A program made the translations under genes and the position numbers. This document shows positions 1-6,998 of a stretch of DNA of 12,508 nucleotides, one piece after another. The DNA lies in NCBI GenBank assembly GCA_023442495.1, contig JAEZZB010000134.1, forward strand, positions 1 through 12,508, given 5' to 3'. Source of the stretch: Bacillota bacterium (GTDB taxonomy: Bacteria > Bacillota > Clostridia > Tissierellales > Peptoniphilaceae). The notes beneath the pieces are model-generated. The model searched no databases and was not told the origin of the DNA. It worked only from the letters and a program-made list of their open reading frames with translations. Within the stretch, counting starts at the first letter, position 1, and each line of letters begins with the position of its first letter.

Positions 1-183
1 ATAACTGATACCCAAAATTATAAGGGACAGTACTTTGATGAAAGTAGATTAGTAAAATGGATTCAACAAAATAAAAATGAAGACGAGATTGTGACAAAAT
101 TAGTAAAAGATTTGGAAGTATTTCGAAATCACATCCAGAAAGACGATATAGCAATCTTATTAATAAAAAAGAAAGGAATTTAA
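1..183 (+). CDS. SpoIIE/PP2C-type protein phosphatase, C-terminal end (partial)
   Basis: Only the last 60 codons lie in the window; the frame is open from base 1 to the TAA at 181-183. The fragment begins with an ITDTQN segment, followed by a glycine-tyrosine-phenylalanine stretch and ESRLVKWI, an acidic helix, and then QKDDIAILLIKKK at the end. This order (TD/TE-x-x-N, the 'ERL' helix, then a paired aspartate followed by a hydrophobic strand) is typical of the end of SpoIIE/RsbU-family serine phosphatases. There the Asp pair (residues 48-49 of the fragment) helps bind catalytic metal. Family members dephosphorylate anti-anti-sigma factors or similar regulators. The partner cannot be read from this piece, and N-terminal sensor domains are out of view. 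The pgi start codon follows after one base, so the two are probably co-transcribed. Family assignment is fairly secure; the role is unknown. Confidence 0.7.
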   Translation: MTDTQNYKGQYFDESRLVKWIQQNKNEDEIVTKLVKDLEVFRNHIQKDDIAILLIKKKGI

Positions 184-184
184 G

Positions 185-1459
185 ATGAAGTTAAATTTAG
201 AGCATAGTTTATATATAGATGAATTATCTAGTATAAAAGAAGAAGTAGTTAAAGCTAATGAAAAACTTCTCGGAAGAGAAGGCGAGGGTAATGATTTTTT
301 AGGATGGATTGATTTACCTGTTGATTATGATAAAGAAGAATTTGAAAGAATTCTCAAAGCAGGAGAAAAAATTAGATCTAATTCTGATGTCATTTTAGCC
401 ATAGGTATTGGTGGATCATATTTAGGAGCAAAAGCTGTATATGAAGCACTTAGAAATCCATATAAAAGAACAAAACCAGAATTAATATTTGTTGGAAATA
501 ATCTATCTTCAACTGAAATTTATGATATAAAAGAATATCTTAAGGATAAGGATTTTTCAATTAATGTCATATCTAAATCTGGTACAACCACAGAACCAGC
601 TATCGCCTTTAGAATTTTTAAGGAATTATTAGAAGAGAAATACTCACCTGAAGAAGCTAAAAAACGAATATTTGCTACAACAGATAGACAAAGAGGGGCG
701 TTAAAGACATTAGCCACAAATATGGATTATGAAACATTTGTTGTACCTGATGATGTTGGAGGCAGATTTTCAGTATTATCTGCAGTAGGTTTATTACCAC
801 TTGCAGCTGTAGGAATCAATATTCAAAAATTGATGGAAGGTGCACAAGCATCTAGGGAAGAAATTTTAGCAAAAGATTTTGAACAAAATGGGGCATTGTT
901 ATATGCTGGAATGAGAAATTTACTTCATAGAGAAGGCAAAGATATCGAAATTTTAGGAGCTTATGAAGAAAAATTAAGATATTTTGCTGAATGGTGGAAA
1001 CAATTATGTGGCGAATCTGAAGGTAAAGACGGAAAAGGTATTTTCCCAGCATCAGTTATATTTACAACAGATTTACACTCAATTGGACAAATGATTCAAG
1101 AAGGAAAGAGAAATATCTTTGAAACTATAATCACAGTTGATAGTGTAGATTATGATCTTGACATCAAAGAAGATGATGAAGATTTGGACGGATTAAATTA
1201 TCTTGTTGGAAAGACGGTTGATGAAGTAAATAAGATTGCATCTATAGCAACGACAAAAGCTCATGTAACAGGAAATGTTCCAAATATGATTTTACATTTA
1301 GAAAGAATTGATGAATATAATTTAGGAAAGATGATTTATTTCTTCGAATATGCGATAGGGGTATCTGGATACTTACTAGGAGTAAATCCATTCAATCAAC
1401 CAGGTGTAGAAGAATATAAGAAAAATATGTTCGTTATGTTAGAAAAGCCAGGATATTAG
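185..1459 (+). CDS. pgi: Glucose-6-phosphate isomerase
   Basis: Interconverts glucose-6-phosphate and fructose-6-phosphate in the cytosol (glycolysis and gluconeogenesis). The 424-residue product is full length for the short Firmicute form, slightly under the roughly 450 residues seen in Bacillus. Visible signatures are the sugar-phosphate-binding AIGIGGS near residues 72-78, SKSGTTTE at 130-137, the first family signature DDVGGRFSVLSAVG at 189-202, ESEGK at 277-281 carrying the expected catalytic Glu277, His298 in LHSIGQ, and the second signature ending in FNQPGVEEYK with Lys412. The ATG at 185 starts one base after the upstream phosphatase stop. An AAAGGA about 10 bases upstream, inside that gene, serves as ribosome binding site. 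The gene ends in TAG, which overlaps the Shine-Dalgarno of the next gene, so it belongs to the 1-2640 transcription unit. No damage or unusual residues were seen. Confidence 0.97.
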   Translation: MKLNLEHSLYIDELSSIKEEVVKANEKLLGREGEGNDFLGWIDLPVDYDKEEFERILKAGEKIRSNSDVILAIGIGGSYLGAKAVYEALRNPYKRTKPELIFVGNNLSSTEIYDIKEYLKDKDFSINVISKSGTTTEPAIAFRIFKELLEEKYSPEEAKKRIFATTDRQRGALKTLATNMDYETFVVPDDVGGRFSVLSAVGLLPLAAVGINIQKLMEGAQASREEILAKDFEQNGALLYAGMRNLLHREGKDIEILGAYEEKLRYFAEWWKQLCGESEGKDGKGIFPASVIFTTDLHSIGQMIQEGKRNIFETIITVDSVDYDLDIKEDDEDLDGLNYLVGKTVDEVNKIASIATTKAHVTGNVPNMILHLERIDEYNLGKMIYFFEYAIGVSGYLLGVNPFNQPGVEEYKKNMFVMLEKPGY

Positions 1460-1467
1460 GAGGTTTA

Positions 1468-1998
1468 ATGGGTAATCTTAGTAAAAAAAATAAGTTTTCA
1501 ATAGAAGAATTACAAGAATTAACGATAAAAGCTCTTTCAGATAGAGGAGTAGAAATACAGGATATAGCAGATATAGTATATGAATTGCAAGCACCATATA
1601 TATCTGATTTATCAATTGAATTTTGCTTATATAGTTTAAACAAAGTTTTAGGTAAAAGGGAAGTAATACATGCAGTACTTACAGGAATAGAAATTGATAA
1701 ATTAGCTGAAAAAGACCAACTTGCAGAACCTATACTTTCCATTATTAAATCTGATGAAGGACTTTATGGTATTGACGAAATTCTACCATTATCAATAGTT
1801 AATTTATATGGTTCTATTGGTTTAACAAATTTCGGTTATCTAGACAAAAGAAAAATAGGTATTATAGATAAATTAGATAAAGAAAAGAATGGAAAAGTAA
1901 ACACTTTCTTAGATGACATAGTAGCTGCAATTGCAGCAGCAGCAGCATCAAGAATGGCTCATAGTAGTAAACAACCAAATTTAAAGTATTATGAGTAA
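1468..1998 (+). CDS. pgpA: Phosphatidylglycerophosphatase A family protein (YutG-like)
   Basis: A 176-residue protein matching the YutG branch of the PgpA family, which removes phosphate from phosphatidylglycerophosphate in anionic phospholipid synthesis. Diagnostic segments are VYELQAPYISDLSIE (37-51), KREVIHAVLTGIEIDKLAE (63-81), DEGLYGIDEILPLSIVNLYG (96-115), and the C-terminal NTFLDDIVAAIAAAAASRMAH (145-165) with the Asp149-Asp150 pair. The alanine run is a family feature, here written as five in-frame GCA codons. Enzymatic activity of the YutG branch is less well established than that of E. coli PgpA, so the substrate is family-based. The ATG at 1468 is fixed by a perfect AGGAGG at 1458-1463, which overlaps the pgi stop. 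The 3' end overlaps the RNase H start by 8 bases, implying an operon and coupled translation. Confidence 0.88.
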   Translation: MGNLSKKNKFSIEELQELTIKALSDRGVEIQDIADIVYELQAPYISDLSIEFCLYSLNKVLGKREVIHAVLTGIEIDKLAEKDQLAEPILSIIKSDEGLYGIDEILPLSIVNLYGSIGLTNFGYLDKRKIGIIDKLDKEKNGKVNTFLDDIVAAIAAAAASRMAHSSKQPNLKYYE

Positions 1999-2596
1999 AA
2001 AATATTATGCAGTCAGAAATGGAAAGAAAGTTGGAATATATGAAACTTGGGATGAAGCTAAAGCTCAAGTGATGGGCTATAAAAATGCCATTTATAAATC
2101 ATTTAAAACTTTAGAAGAAGCTAAGGATTTCATGGAAAATAAAGATATTAATAAAATTGATTTTCAAAATTTATCAAAGGATGAATGTATAGTCTATGTC
2201 GATGGGTCATTTAATGTTTATGAACAAATAGTAGGATATGGCATAGTTTTTATTGATAAAGAAAATATTTTAGAGTTAAATGGATCTTTAGAAAAAGGTC
2301 ATTATACAGAACAAAGAAATGTTGCTGGTGAAGTTTATGGATCGATGGAAGCTATAAAACTAGCTATTAAAAAAGCTAAGAAGAAGATATATATTCATTT
2401 TGATTATATGGGTATTAAATCATGGGCAGAAGGGGAATGGAAGACTAATATAGAATTAACACGAAATTATAAAAAGTTTATCGATGAAAAGAAAAAAGAG
2501 ATTGAGATTAGTTTTATAAAAGTTAAAGCTCATTCAAATGATAAATTCAACGATGTAGCTGATAATCTTGCTAAGGCTGCAGTTGGAATAAAATAA
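1991..2596 (+). CDS. rnhA: Ribonuclease H with N-terminal viroplasmin domain
   Basis: Degrades the RNA strand of RNA-DNA hybrids such as R-loops and replication primers. The 201-residue protein has two domains. Residues 4-47 form a viroplasmin/hybrid-binding domain (KYYAVRNGKKVGIYETWDEA, then the GYKNAIYKSFKTLEEA half). Residues 65-198 form the RNase H1 catalytic fold with Asp71 (VYVDGS), Glu114 (AGEVYGSMEA), Asp138 (IHFDYMGIKSW), and Asp191 ten residues after His181 (KAHSNDKFNDVADNLA), so the DEDD set and helper histidine are complete. The ATG lies inside the end of the pgpA-like gene, 8 bases before that gene closes. It is required because the first beta strand starts at residue 4. No convincing Shine-Dalgarno precedes it, so translation is probably coupled to the upstream gene. 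It is the last gene of its operon; a strong hairpin follows directly. Confidence 0.93.
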   Translation: MSKKYYAVRNGKKVGIYETWDEAKAQVMGYKNAIYKSFKTLEEAKDFMENKDINKIDFQNLSKDECIVYVDGSFNVYEQIVGYGIVFIDKENILELNGSLEKGHYTEQRNVAGEVYGSMEAIKLAIKKAKKKIYIHFDYMGIKSWAEGEWKTNIELTRNYKKFIDEKKKEIEISFIKVKAHSNDKFNDVADNLAKAAVGIK

Positions 2597-2639
2597 TAAA
2601 AGCTATGGAATTGATAAAAATACAATTCCATAGCTTTTA
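2597..2639. terminator. Bidirectional intrinsic terminator between rnhA and the 2644-3270 gene
   Basis: A perfect 17-bp stem pairs 2597-2613 with 2623-2639 around a 9-base A-rich loop. The core is AGCTATGGAATTG paired with CAATTCCATAGCT. On the + strand the stem ends in a T run and then an AT-rich tract. On the - strand it ends in TTTTA and further T-rich sequence. It starts right after the rnhA stop and lies 4 bases from the end of the convergent gene, so it most likely terminates both. Confidence 0.9.
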
Positions 2640-2643
2640 ATTA

Positions 2644-3270
2644 TTATATAAACTCAAATAGCGATCTTTTTGAAATTTTTAAAAATGAATATGCAGATTT
2701 TACAATTAAATCAAAGTTTGCCTTTTTATAATAAGCATCATCGGAAATATATGGAAGAATTTCTCTTGCTTCGCCTTCAAAGATAGCATAATTATTAAAA
2801 ATCTCGGAAAGCTCATCTGGTTTATATTTGCAAGCTGGTTTATCAGTCAAATATCCTAAATGCTGCATAATATACACTGCAAATTCTACACAGGTAAAGG
2901 CATTTTTTACAAAAATTCCTTTTGTTATTGGATAAGTTATTATTGAATAAAGATTATACATATATTCGGGATTTCTCAACATAGTATTAATTTTATTTTT
3001 AATCCACATATATTGATAATTATTTATTTTAAATTTTAAAATTTTAATTGGAATGGGATTGTCTTTTCTTAAAGTGTATCTATCTAAACTTTCTTCAACT
3101 AATCCACCAATCAAAAATGCATTATGCTGAGGTCTTCCATATGCATATATATGACTAAAGTCATCTTCTAAGCTAATAGACACATGAGAATAATTTTGTT
3201 TAGCAACCATTCTAATGGTCCTAGCTACTTTAGTATTTGTTCTAGATAAAATAATATATAAATTTCTCAT
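2644..3270 (-). CDS. Putative permuted papain/NlpC-P60-like cysteine peptidase or amidase
   Basis: A 208-residue protein without signal peptide or clear membrane segments. Near the N-terminus it has ILSRTNTKVARTIRM followed by NYSHVSISL with His29, then a YAYGRP segment. In the middle it has AFTCVEFAVYIMQHLG with Cys127. A His-containing 'SHVSI' strand before a 'C-x-E-F' helix is the circularly permuted order of YiiX/YaeF-type papain-like enzymes, the reverse of ordinary NlpC/P60. Clostridia carry many uncharacterised proteins of this appearance. Substrate and activity are unknown; peptidoglycan or lipid-linked amides are guesses from the superfamily. The ATG is preceded by AGGAAG on the minus strand and a TGCTATAAT extended -10 about 30 bases upstream. 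It is transcribed alone, converging on rnhA. Could instead be a non-catalytic relative; catalytic residues are inferred by pattern only. Confidence 0.6.
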   Translation of the reverse strand: MRNLYIILSRTNTKVARTIRMVAKQNYSHVSISLEDDFSHIYAYGRPQHNAFLIGGLVEESLDRYTLRKDNPIPIKILKFKINNYQYMWIKNKINTMLRNPEYMYNLYSIITYPITKGIFVKNAFTCVEFAVYIMQHLGYLTDKPACKYKPDELSEIFNNYAIFEGEAREILPYISDDAYYKKANFDLIVKSAYSFLKISKRSLFEFI

Positions 3271-3298
3271 AACTAATTCTTCCTACTTATAGTTAATA

Positions 3299-3307
3299 AT
3301 TATAGCA
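3299..3307 (-). promoter_or_regulatory. Extended -10 promoter for the 2644-3270 gene
   Basis: On the minus strand the sequence reads TGCTATAAT, a perfect -10 with the extended TGn element, which can act without a good -35. None is seen at 16-18 bases. The implied start is about 20 bases before the ATG, leaving room for the AGGAAG ribosome binding site. Confidence 0.6.
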
Positions 3308-3355
3308 TTTAAAATAAAAATTTTATATATATCCAATAGGTAAATATAAATTTAT

Positions 3356-3378
3356 AAAAAACTAAACATAATTAGTTT
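3356..3378 (-). terminator. Weak AT-rich terminator of mscL
   Basis: On the minus strand AAACTAA pairs with TTAGTTT around a TTATGT loop, followed by a run of six T (two within the pairing arm's end). The stem overlaps the last codons and TAA stop of mscL. The stem has only one G-C pair, so termination is probably incomplete and some read-through into the 2644-3270 gene is plausible. Confidence 0.4.
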
Positions 3379-3761
3379 AATACACTAGTACAGTGTGGAC
3401 ATTTAGTTGCTTCGATATTAACTGATTCCATACAATGTGGACAAGTTTTAGTATTTGGTGCTGCTACTTCTTCTTTCTTTTTAAATTTATTGAAAGCTTT
3501 AACAATTAAGAACATTACGAATGCAATAATTAAAAATGAAACAATATTGTTAATAAAATTACCAAGTGCAAAGTTTATATTACCAACTGAAACTACCCAA
3601 TCCTTAAAATCAACTCCTGCAGTAAAAGCACTTAATAATGGTGTAAGTAAGTCTTCTACTAAAGAATCAACAATTGCCTTAAATGCAGCCCCGATAACAA
3701 CACCAATAGCCATATCTAAAACATTGCCTTTTTGAATAAAGTCTCTAAATTCTTTTATCAT
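3372..3761 (-). CDS. mscL: Large-conductance mechanosensitive channel MscL with zinc-ribbon tail
   Basis: A pressure-release channel of the cytoplasmic membrane that opens on osmotic downshock; it works as a homo-oligomer. The 129-residue protein opens with the amphipathic IKEFRDFIQKGNVLDMAIGVVIGAAF region (2-27). The pore helix TM1 spans about 15-43, a short external loop contains DFKDW, and TM2 spans about 69-91. The cytosolic tail is unlike E. coli MscL: KKKEEV is followed by two CPHC knuckles (Cys107/110 and Cys121/124) that form a likely zinc ribbon. Such tails occur in a subset of MscL proteins. The ATG at 3761 follows a GGAAAGGGG ribosome site at 8 bases. A near-consensus promoter lies at 3788-3816 and reads away from the carboxypeptidase gene. 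Family identity is certain; the role of the tail is not. Confidence 0.95.
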   Translation of the reverse strand: MIKEFRDFIQKGNVLDMAIGVVIGAAFKAIVDSLVEDLLTPLLSAFTAGVDFKDWVVSVGNINFALGNFINNIVSFLIIAFVMFLIVKAFNKFKKKEEVAAPNTKTCPHCMESVNIEATKCPHCTSVLN

Positions 3762-3787
3762 AAAAAGTGCCCCTTTCCTTTTCGTAT

Positions 3788-3816
3788 ATTATATTGAATA
3801 TTAATATAATAGTCAA
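3788..3816 (-). promoter_or_regulatory. Consensus sigma-A-type promoter of mscL
   Basis: On the minus strand TTGACT (3816-3811) and TATAAT (3793-3788) are separated by exactly 17 bases. The expected start lies about 20 bases before the mscL ATG, upstream of GGAAAGGGG. It is the best promoter match in the window. Confidence 0.85.
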
Positions 3817-3825
3817 TTTAAAATA

Positions 3826-3854
3826 TTGATATTTACATATTTATATAATAGAAT
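3826..3854 (+). promoter_or_regulatory. Promoter of the dacA-type gene and the HAD gene
   Basis: TTGATA (3826-3831) and TAGAAT (3849-3854) are 17 bases apart, each one mismatch from consensus. A TATAAT at 3844-3849 lies nearby but has no properly spaced -35. The -35 box starts 9 bases beyond the mscL -35 box on the other strand, so the two promoters stand back to back. Confidence 0.65.
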
Positions 3855-3893
3855 GTTTACTAAGTATGTAGATATTACAAAGAAAGGTAAATT

Positions 3894-5096
3894 ATGAAAA
3901 AACGATTAGTATTATTGTTAGTATTTATACTATTATTTGTTAATTTAAATTTAGCTAATGCATATACTATTTTATATGAAGATCAAACTAAAGCAATTTA
4001 TGCTGCAGATGTAGATACAGGCTTGGAATTTTATAAAAAAAATGAAAATGAAGCTCTTCCTATAGCCTCTATGTCAAAGATTATGACATATTTATTAGTT
4101 ATGGAAGAAGTTAAAAATGGAAATATATCACTAAATGATGAAGTTAAAATAACTAAAGAATCTGCTGAATTAAATTTATTTGGTTATTCAAGATTAGAGT
4201 TAAATGAAGGAGAAAAACTTAAATTAGAAGATTTAATAGCAGGTATGATGATTATTTCAGGCAATGATGCCGCAAATGCTATTGCAATTCACACTCATGG
4301 TTCACTTGATAAATTTGTATCCAAGATGAATGAAAAGGCTAAAGAACTTGGGCTTGAAACTGCAAACTTTGTAAATCCTTCAGGTATAACAGAATATCCA
4401 GAAGATGATAAAGGTGAAGTAAAATTAAATGTAATGTCTGCTAAGGATTTATATAAATTGTCAGTTTATGTTTTAAATACTTATCCTGAAGTAATGGAAT
4501 ATGGTAAAGTAGAAACTTTTAATATTCCATATAGAAATTATAGTGCTGAATCAACTATTCCACTCGGTGAAATTAAGTCAAGAATAGGGTTAAAGACTGG
4601 CAGTACTCCTGAGGCATTATTTGGATATACTGCTTTATTTGATATGAAATTAGATAATGAAACTCAAGATTATAAATTAATTTCAGTAGTGATTGGAGCA
4701 GAGACTAAAGAAGTAAGAGATGAAGTTTCTAGGGGAGTATATAATTATGTAGTGAATAATTATATTATGAGAACAGAATTAAATCCAAATATTCCTTTGA
4801 TTGATAAAATGGACTATACTACAAATCAAAGAGAAATACCATTGTATCCTGAAAGAAGCTTTAAAAAGTTAATGCCTATAAGATTTTTTATGGATGTAGA
4901 ATATACTATTGATGAAAGTAAAACTGCTCCATATGAAGATGGAGAGGTGTTAGGACAAGCAACTTTAAGATATAATGGAGAAGTAATTGATACAATAAAT
5001 TTAATCAATAAGGAATATATACCAAAAGCCACATTTATTGACAATTTTTTGCAATCATTAGTAGAATTTTTTGATAAATTAATATTTCTATTTTAA
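3894..5096 (+). CDS. dacA: D-alanyl-D-alanine carboxypeptidase (penicillin-binding protein, DacA/PBP5 type)
   Basis: A serine peptidase (family S11) that removes the terminal D-Ala from peptidoglycan stem peptides outside the membrane, limiting cross-linking. The 400-residue precursor has a signal peptide: basic MKKR, a hydrophobic core, and a likely cut after ANA near residue 23. The three penicillin-binding motifs are present: S-x-x-K at Ser59-Lys62 (ASMSK), SGN at 122-124, and KTG at 234-236. A beta-rich C-terminal domain follows. The last 20 residues (FLQSLVEFFDKLIFLF type) are amphipathic and hydrophobic, as expected for the membrane-tethering helix of PBP5-like enzymes. The start is supported by GAAAGG a few bases upstream. 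The HAD gene follows 16 bases downstream without an intervening hairpin, so the two are probably one transcript. Whether it is the main or a secondary carboxypeptidase cannot be told. Confidence 0.93.
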   Translation: MKKRLVLLLVFILLFVNLNLANAYTILYEDQTKAIYAADVDTGLEFYKKNENEALPIASMSKIMTYLLVMEEVKNGNISLNDEVKITKESAELNLFGYSRLELNEGEKLKLEDLIAGMMIISGNDAANAIAIHTHGSLDKFVSKMNEKAKELGLETANFVNPSGITEYPEDDKGEVKLNVMSAKDLYKLSVYVLNTYPEVMEYGKVETFNIPYRNYSAESTIPLGEIKSRIGLKTGSTPEALFGYTALFDMKLDNETQDYKLISVVIGAETKEVRDEVSRGVYNYVVNNYIMRTELNPNIPLIDKMDYTTNQREIPLYPERSFKKLMPIRFFMDVEYTIDESKTAPYEDGEVLGQATLRYNGEVIDTINLINKEYIPKATFIDNFLQSLVEFFDKLIFLF

Positions 5097-5112
5097 TGAA
5101 AAGGAGTTAATT

Positions 5113-5934
5113 ATGAAATATATATTTTTTGACATTGATGGAACGCTACTTTCTCATGAAGAAGGTATTAGCCCAAGCACTATCGAAGCATTAAATTTAC
5201 TTAAACAAAATGGTCATAAAATTTTTATATGCACAGGTAGATCATATGCAGAAATACCTGAAACTTTTTATAAATTTAATTTTGATGGAGTGATAGCTGC
5301 TGCAGGAGGTTATGTTAAATATAAAGATGAAGTTATTTATAACAAAGTATTACCTGATCATATGGTAGATAATTTAGTATATTTCTTAAATAAATTTGAT
5401 ATACCATTTATACTTGAAGGCGATACTATGGTCTATTCTAGGAAAGATGTAATATATACAGGACATGAATATCTTGAAAGATTAAGAGAAAAGAAAGAAC
5501 AAACAAAATATGAATTTTCTGCAATAGACTTTATAATACCGAGAAAACATAGTATTGAAGAATATTTTGAAAACAGAACCAATATTAATAAATTAACTGT
5601 ATATACAGAATCTTACGAACAATTAGTAGAATTAGAAAAGATAATAGATAAAGATTATTATATAATCAAATATGAAAAAGGTGGAGAGCTAATCGCAAAA
5701 GGAGTAAATAAATTCACAGGTATTAAAAAAATATTAAAATATTTCGATATTTCAGTTGAAGATACAGTAGCTGTAGGAGATAGTCTAAACGATTATGATA
5801 TGATTGAAAATTGTAATATTGGAATTGCAATGGGTAATGCAACTCAAAAGTTAAAGGATATTGCAGATTATATTACAACAGATGTAGAGGATGATGGAAT
5901 ATATAATGCAATGAAACATTTTGGATTTATTTAA
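5113..5934 (+). CDS. Cof-type HAD-superfamily phosphatase
   Basis: A cytosolic magnesium-dependent phosphatase of the HAD IIB (Cof) class, which typically hydrolyses small sugar, nucleotide or cofactor phosphates. The 273 residues show all four HAD motifs. Motif I is DIDGT with nucleophile Asp7 and general acid Asp9. Motif II is CTGRS at 40-44. A conserved lysine follows in GGELIAKGVNK (Lys196 or Lys200). Motif IV is VGDSLNDYDM with Asp223 and Asp227. The long insert between motifs II and III is the type IIB cap domain. AAGGAG at 5101-5106 lies 6 bases before the ATG. It is the second gene after the carboxypeptidase and ends at a hairpin 6 bases past its stop. Substrate specificity cannot be predicted in this family, and the neighbour gives no firm hint. 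Confidence 0.9.
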   Translation: MKYIFFDIDGTLLSHEEGISPSTIEALNLLKQNGHKIFICTGRSYAEIPETFYKFNFDGVIAAAGGYVKYKDEVIYNKVLPDHMVDNLVYFLNKFDIPFILEGDTMVYSRKDVIYTGHEYLERLREKKEQTKYEFSAIDFIIPRKHSIEEYFENRTNINKLTVYTESYEQLVELEKIIDKDYYIIKYEKGGELIAKGVNKFTGIKKILKYFDISVEDTVAVGDSLNDYDMIENCNIGIAMGNATQKLKDIADYITTDVEDDGIYNAMKHFGFI

Positions 5935-5940
5935 TAGATA

Positions 5941-5972
5941 AAAATATGCTAGGATATATCCTAGCATATTTT
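5941..5972. terminator. Palindromic intrinsic terminator after the Cof-type HAD gene
   Basis: A perfect 14-bp stem pairs AAAATATGCTAGGA (5941-5954) with its complement at 5959-5972 around TATA. The + strand continues TTTTGTG. The - strand reads into TTTTTATC, a better U tract, so it could also stop transcripts from the convergent PAP2 gene that ends about 90 bases away. Confidence 0.85.
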
Positions 5973-6064
5973 GTGTATTAGAAGTTAAGTGTAATTTTTA
6001 TTTTTTTATTGATTATTCTATATAAATATTACATTTTATTATATAAATATGTTTAATTAATAAT

Positions 6065-6898
6065 TTAAATATTAGTAATTTTGATTTTTTGTAATATTTT
6101 ATTTTTCATATATAAAATCACTACTATTGCAATAATCAATCCCATAGAAACGTCTGTTAGATAGTGAGCACCATCCATTATTCTTGCAAATTGTGTAGAT
6201 ATAGTAAATACTATTGGAAATATTATAGTTAATGATTTTACAAATTTATTTTTAATATTAATTATATCACTTAAATATAATAAAACTAATGAAGTTGCAG
6301 CTGAGGCTGTGTGGCCAGATGGAAAGGATCTAAAAGCATCAGATTCTGGGAATCCATTTATATGCCACCAATTAGTGAAAAGTGAATAATTTTGTTCATA
6401 ATAAATCGAAAAAAATCTTTGTCGCCCCCAGATGTTTTTCATTAAATTAAATATGATAACTACAGCTATTATAGAATATATGATGAATAGACAATATTTT
6501 AGTGTATTTTCATTTATAAATGGTTTTGTAGTTTTAATTATTGTAAGAATTACAATCATATAAAGTATAAATATTGCTGCACTATAATAAATGTTTGTAA
6601 TACCAAAATATGCAAGTATTGTAGTTGAAGATACTGCAGGGAAAGCTATACAAGATACAAATAATATTGTTTTAAATATATGATTTAAATCTTTATTATA
6701 CTGTAAATAATTTAATGATGAAATACTAAAAAGTATTATCATAGGAATTTCTCCTGTAATTTTGAAAAAATTAGGAAATAAATCCCCATTTGCATAAAGT
6801 TTGTGATTTAAAGATAAATCATAGAAGCTTCCTATCATCATTCCGATTATGGCATATATAAGTAGTAGATACATTATTTTGTCTTTATTTTTTATCAT
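6065..6898 (-). CDS. PAP2-family membrane phosphatase
   Basis: An integral membrane phosphatase of the PAP2 (type 2 phosphatidic acid phosphatase) superfamily, whose members act on lipid phosphates or pyrophosphates, including undecaprenyl pyrophosphate. The 277 residues contain about six or seven hydrophobic segments. The three catalytic motifs are KNIWGRQRF at 154-162 (K-x6-R, with Phe in place of the usual final Pro), FPSGHTASA around 192-200 with His196, and ARIMDGAHYLTD at 238-249 with Arg239, nucleophile His245 and Asp249 (first Ser replaced by Ala). Catalytic residues are thus kept although the flanks deviate. GGAGGT on the minus strand, 3 bases before the ATG, fixes the start. The gene stands alone, diverging from the TPR gene and converging on the HAD gene. 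Lipid recycling is possible; the substrate is not determined. Confidence 0.85.
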   Translation of the reverse strand: MIKNKDKIMYLLLIYAIIGMMIGSFYDLSLNHKLYANGDLFPNFFKITGEIPMIILFSISSLNYLQYNKDLNHIFKTILFVSCIAFPAVSSTTILAYFGITNIYYSAAIFILYMIVILTIIKTTKPFINENTLKYCLFIIYSIIAVVIIFNLMKNIWGRQRFFSIYYEQNYSLFTNWWHINGFPESDAFRSFPSGHTASAATSLVLLYLSDIINIKNKFVKSLTIIFPIVFTISTQFARIMDGAHYLTDVSMGLIIAIVVILYMKNKILQKIKITNI

Positions 6899-6972
6899 AT
6901 TACCTCCATGAAAATTTAGGATATCAAATTATTGAGTATTTTACAATTATATTTTTATATGTTTTATCTTTT

Positions 6973-6981
6973 TGATATAAT
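6973..6981 (+). promoter_or_regulatory. Extended -10 promoter of the TPR gene
   Basis: TGATATAAT is a perfect -10 with an extended TGn element; the -35 position is only T-rich. A start about 7 bases downstream would leave a leader of roughly 11 bases that barely contains the AGAGGT ribosome site at 6989-6994. Confidence 0.55.
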
Positions 6982-6998
6982 TATTCATAGAGGTTAAA

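Noticed and set aside
1434..1742. Open frame of 102 codons on the - strand
   Set aside because: It covers the end of pgi and the start of the PgpA-like gene in antisense, has an unlikely composition and no ribosome site.
1933..1947. Five consecutive GCA codons, possible slippage tract
   Set aside because: They encode the alanine run that is conserved in the YutG/PgpA family, so protein constraint explains it; the reading frame is intact.
3490..3735. Open frame of 81 codons on the + strand
   Set aside because: It lies antisense within mscL, has no ribosome site and resembles no protein family; it is a shadow of the real gene.
6019..6050. Direct repeat TATATAAATAT, 21 bases apart, in the gap before the PAP2 gene end
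   Set aside because: The gap is almost pure A/T, where such matches arise by chance; there is no symmetry or nearby gene start to support a site.
6899..6998. Promoter for the PAP2 gene on the minus strand
   Set aside because: TAAAAT and TATAAT hexamers occur in the AT-rich gap, but none has a matching -35 or extended element, so no site could be chosen.
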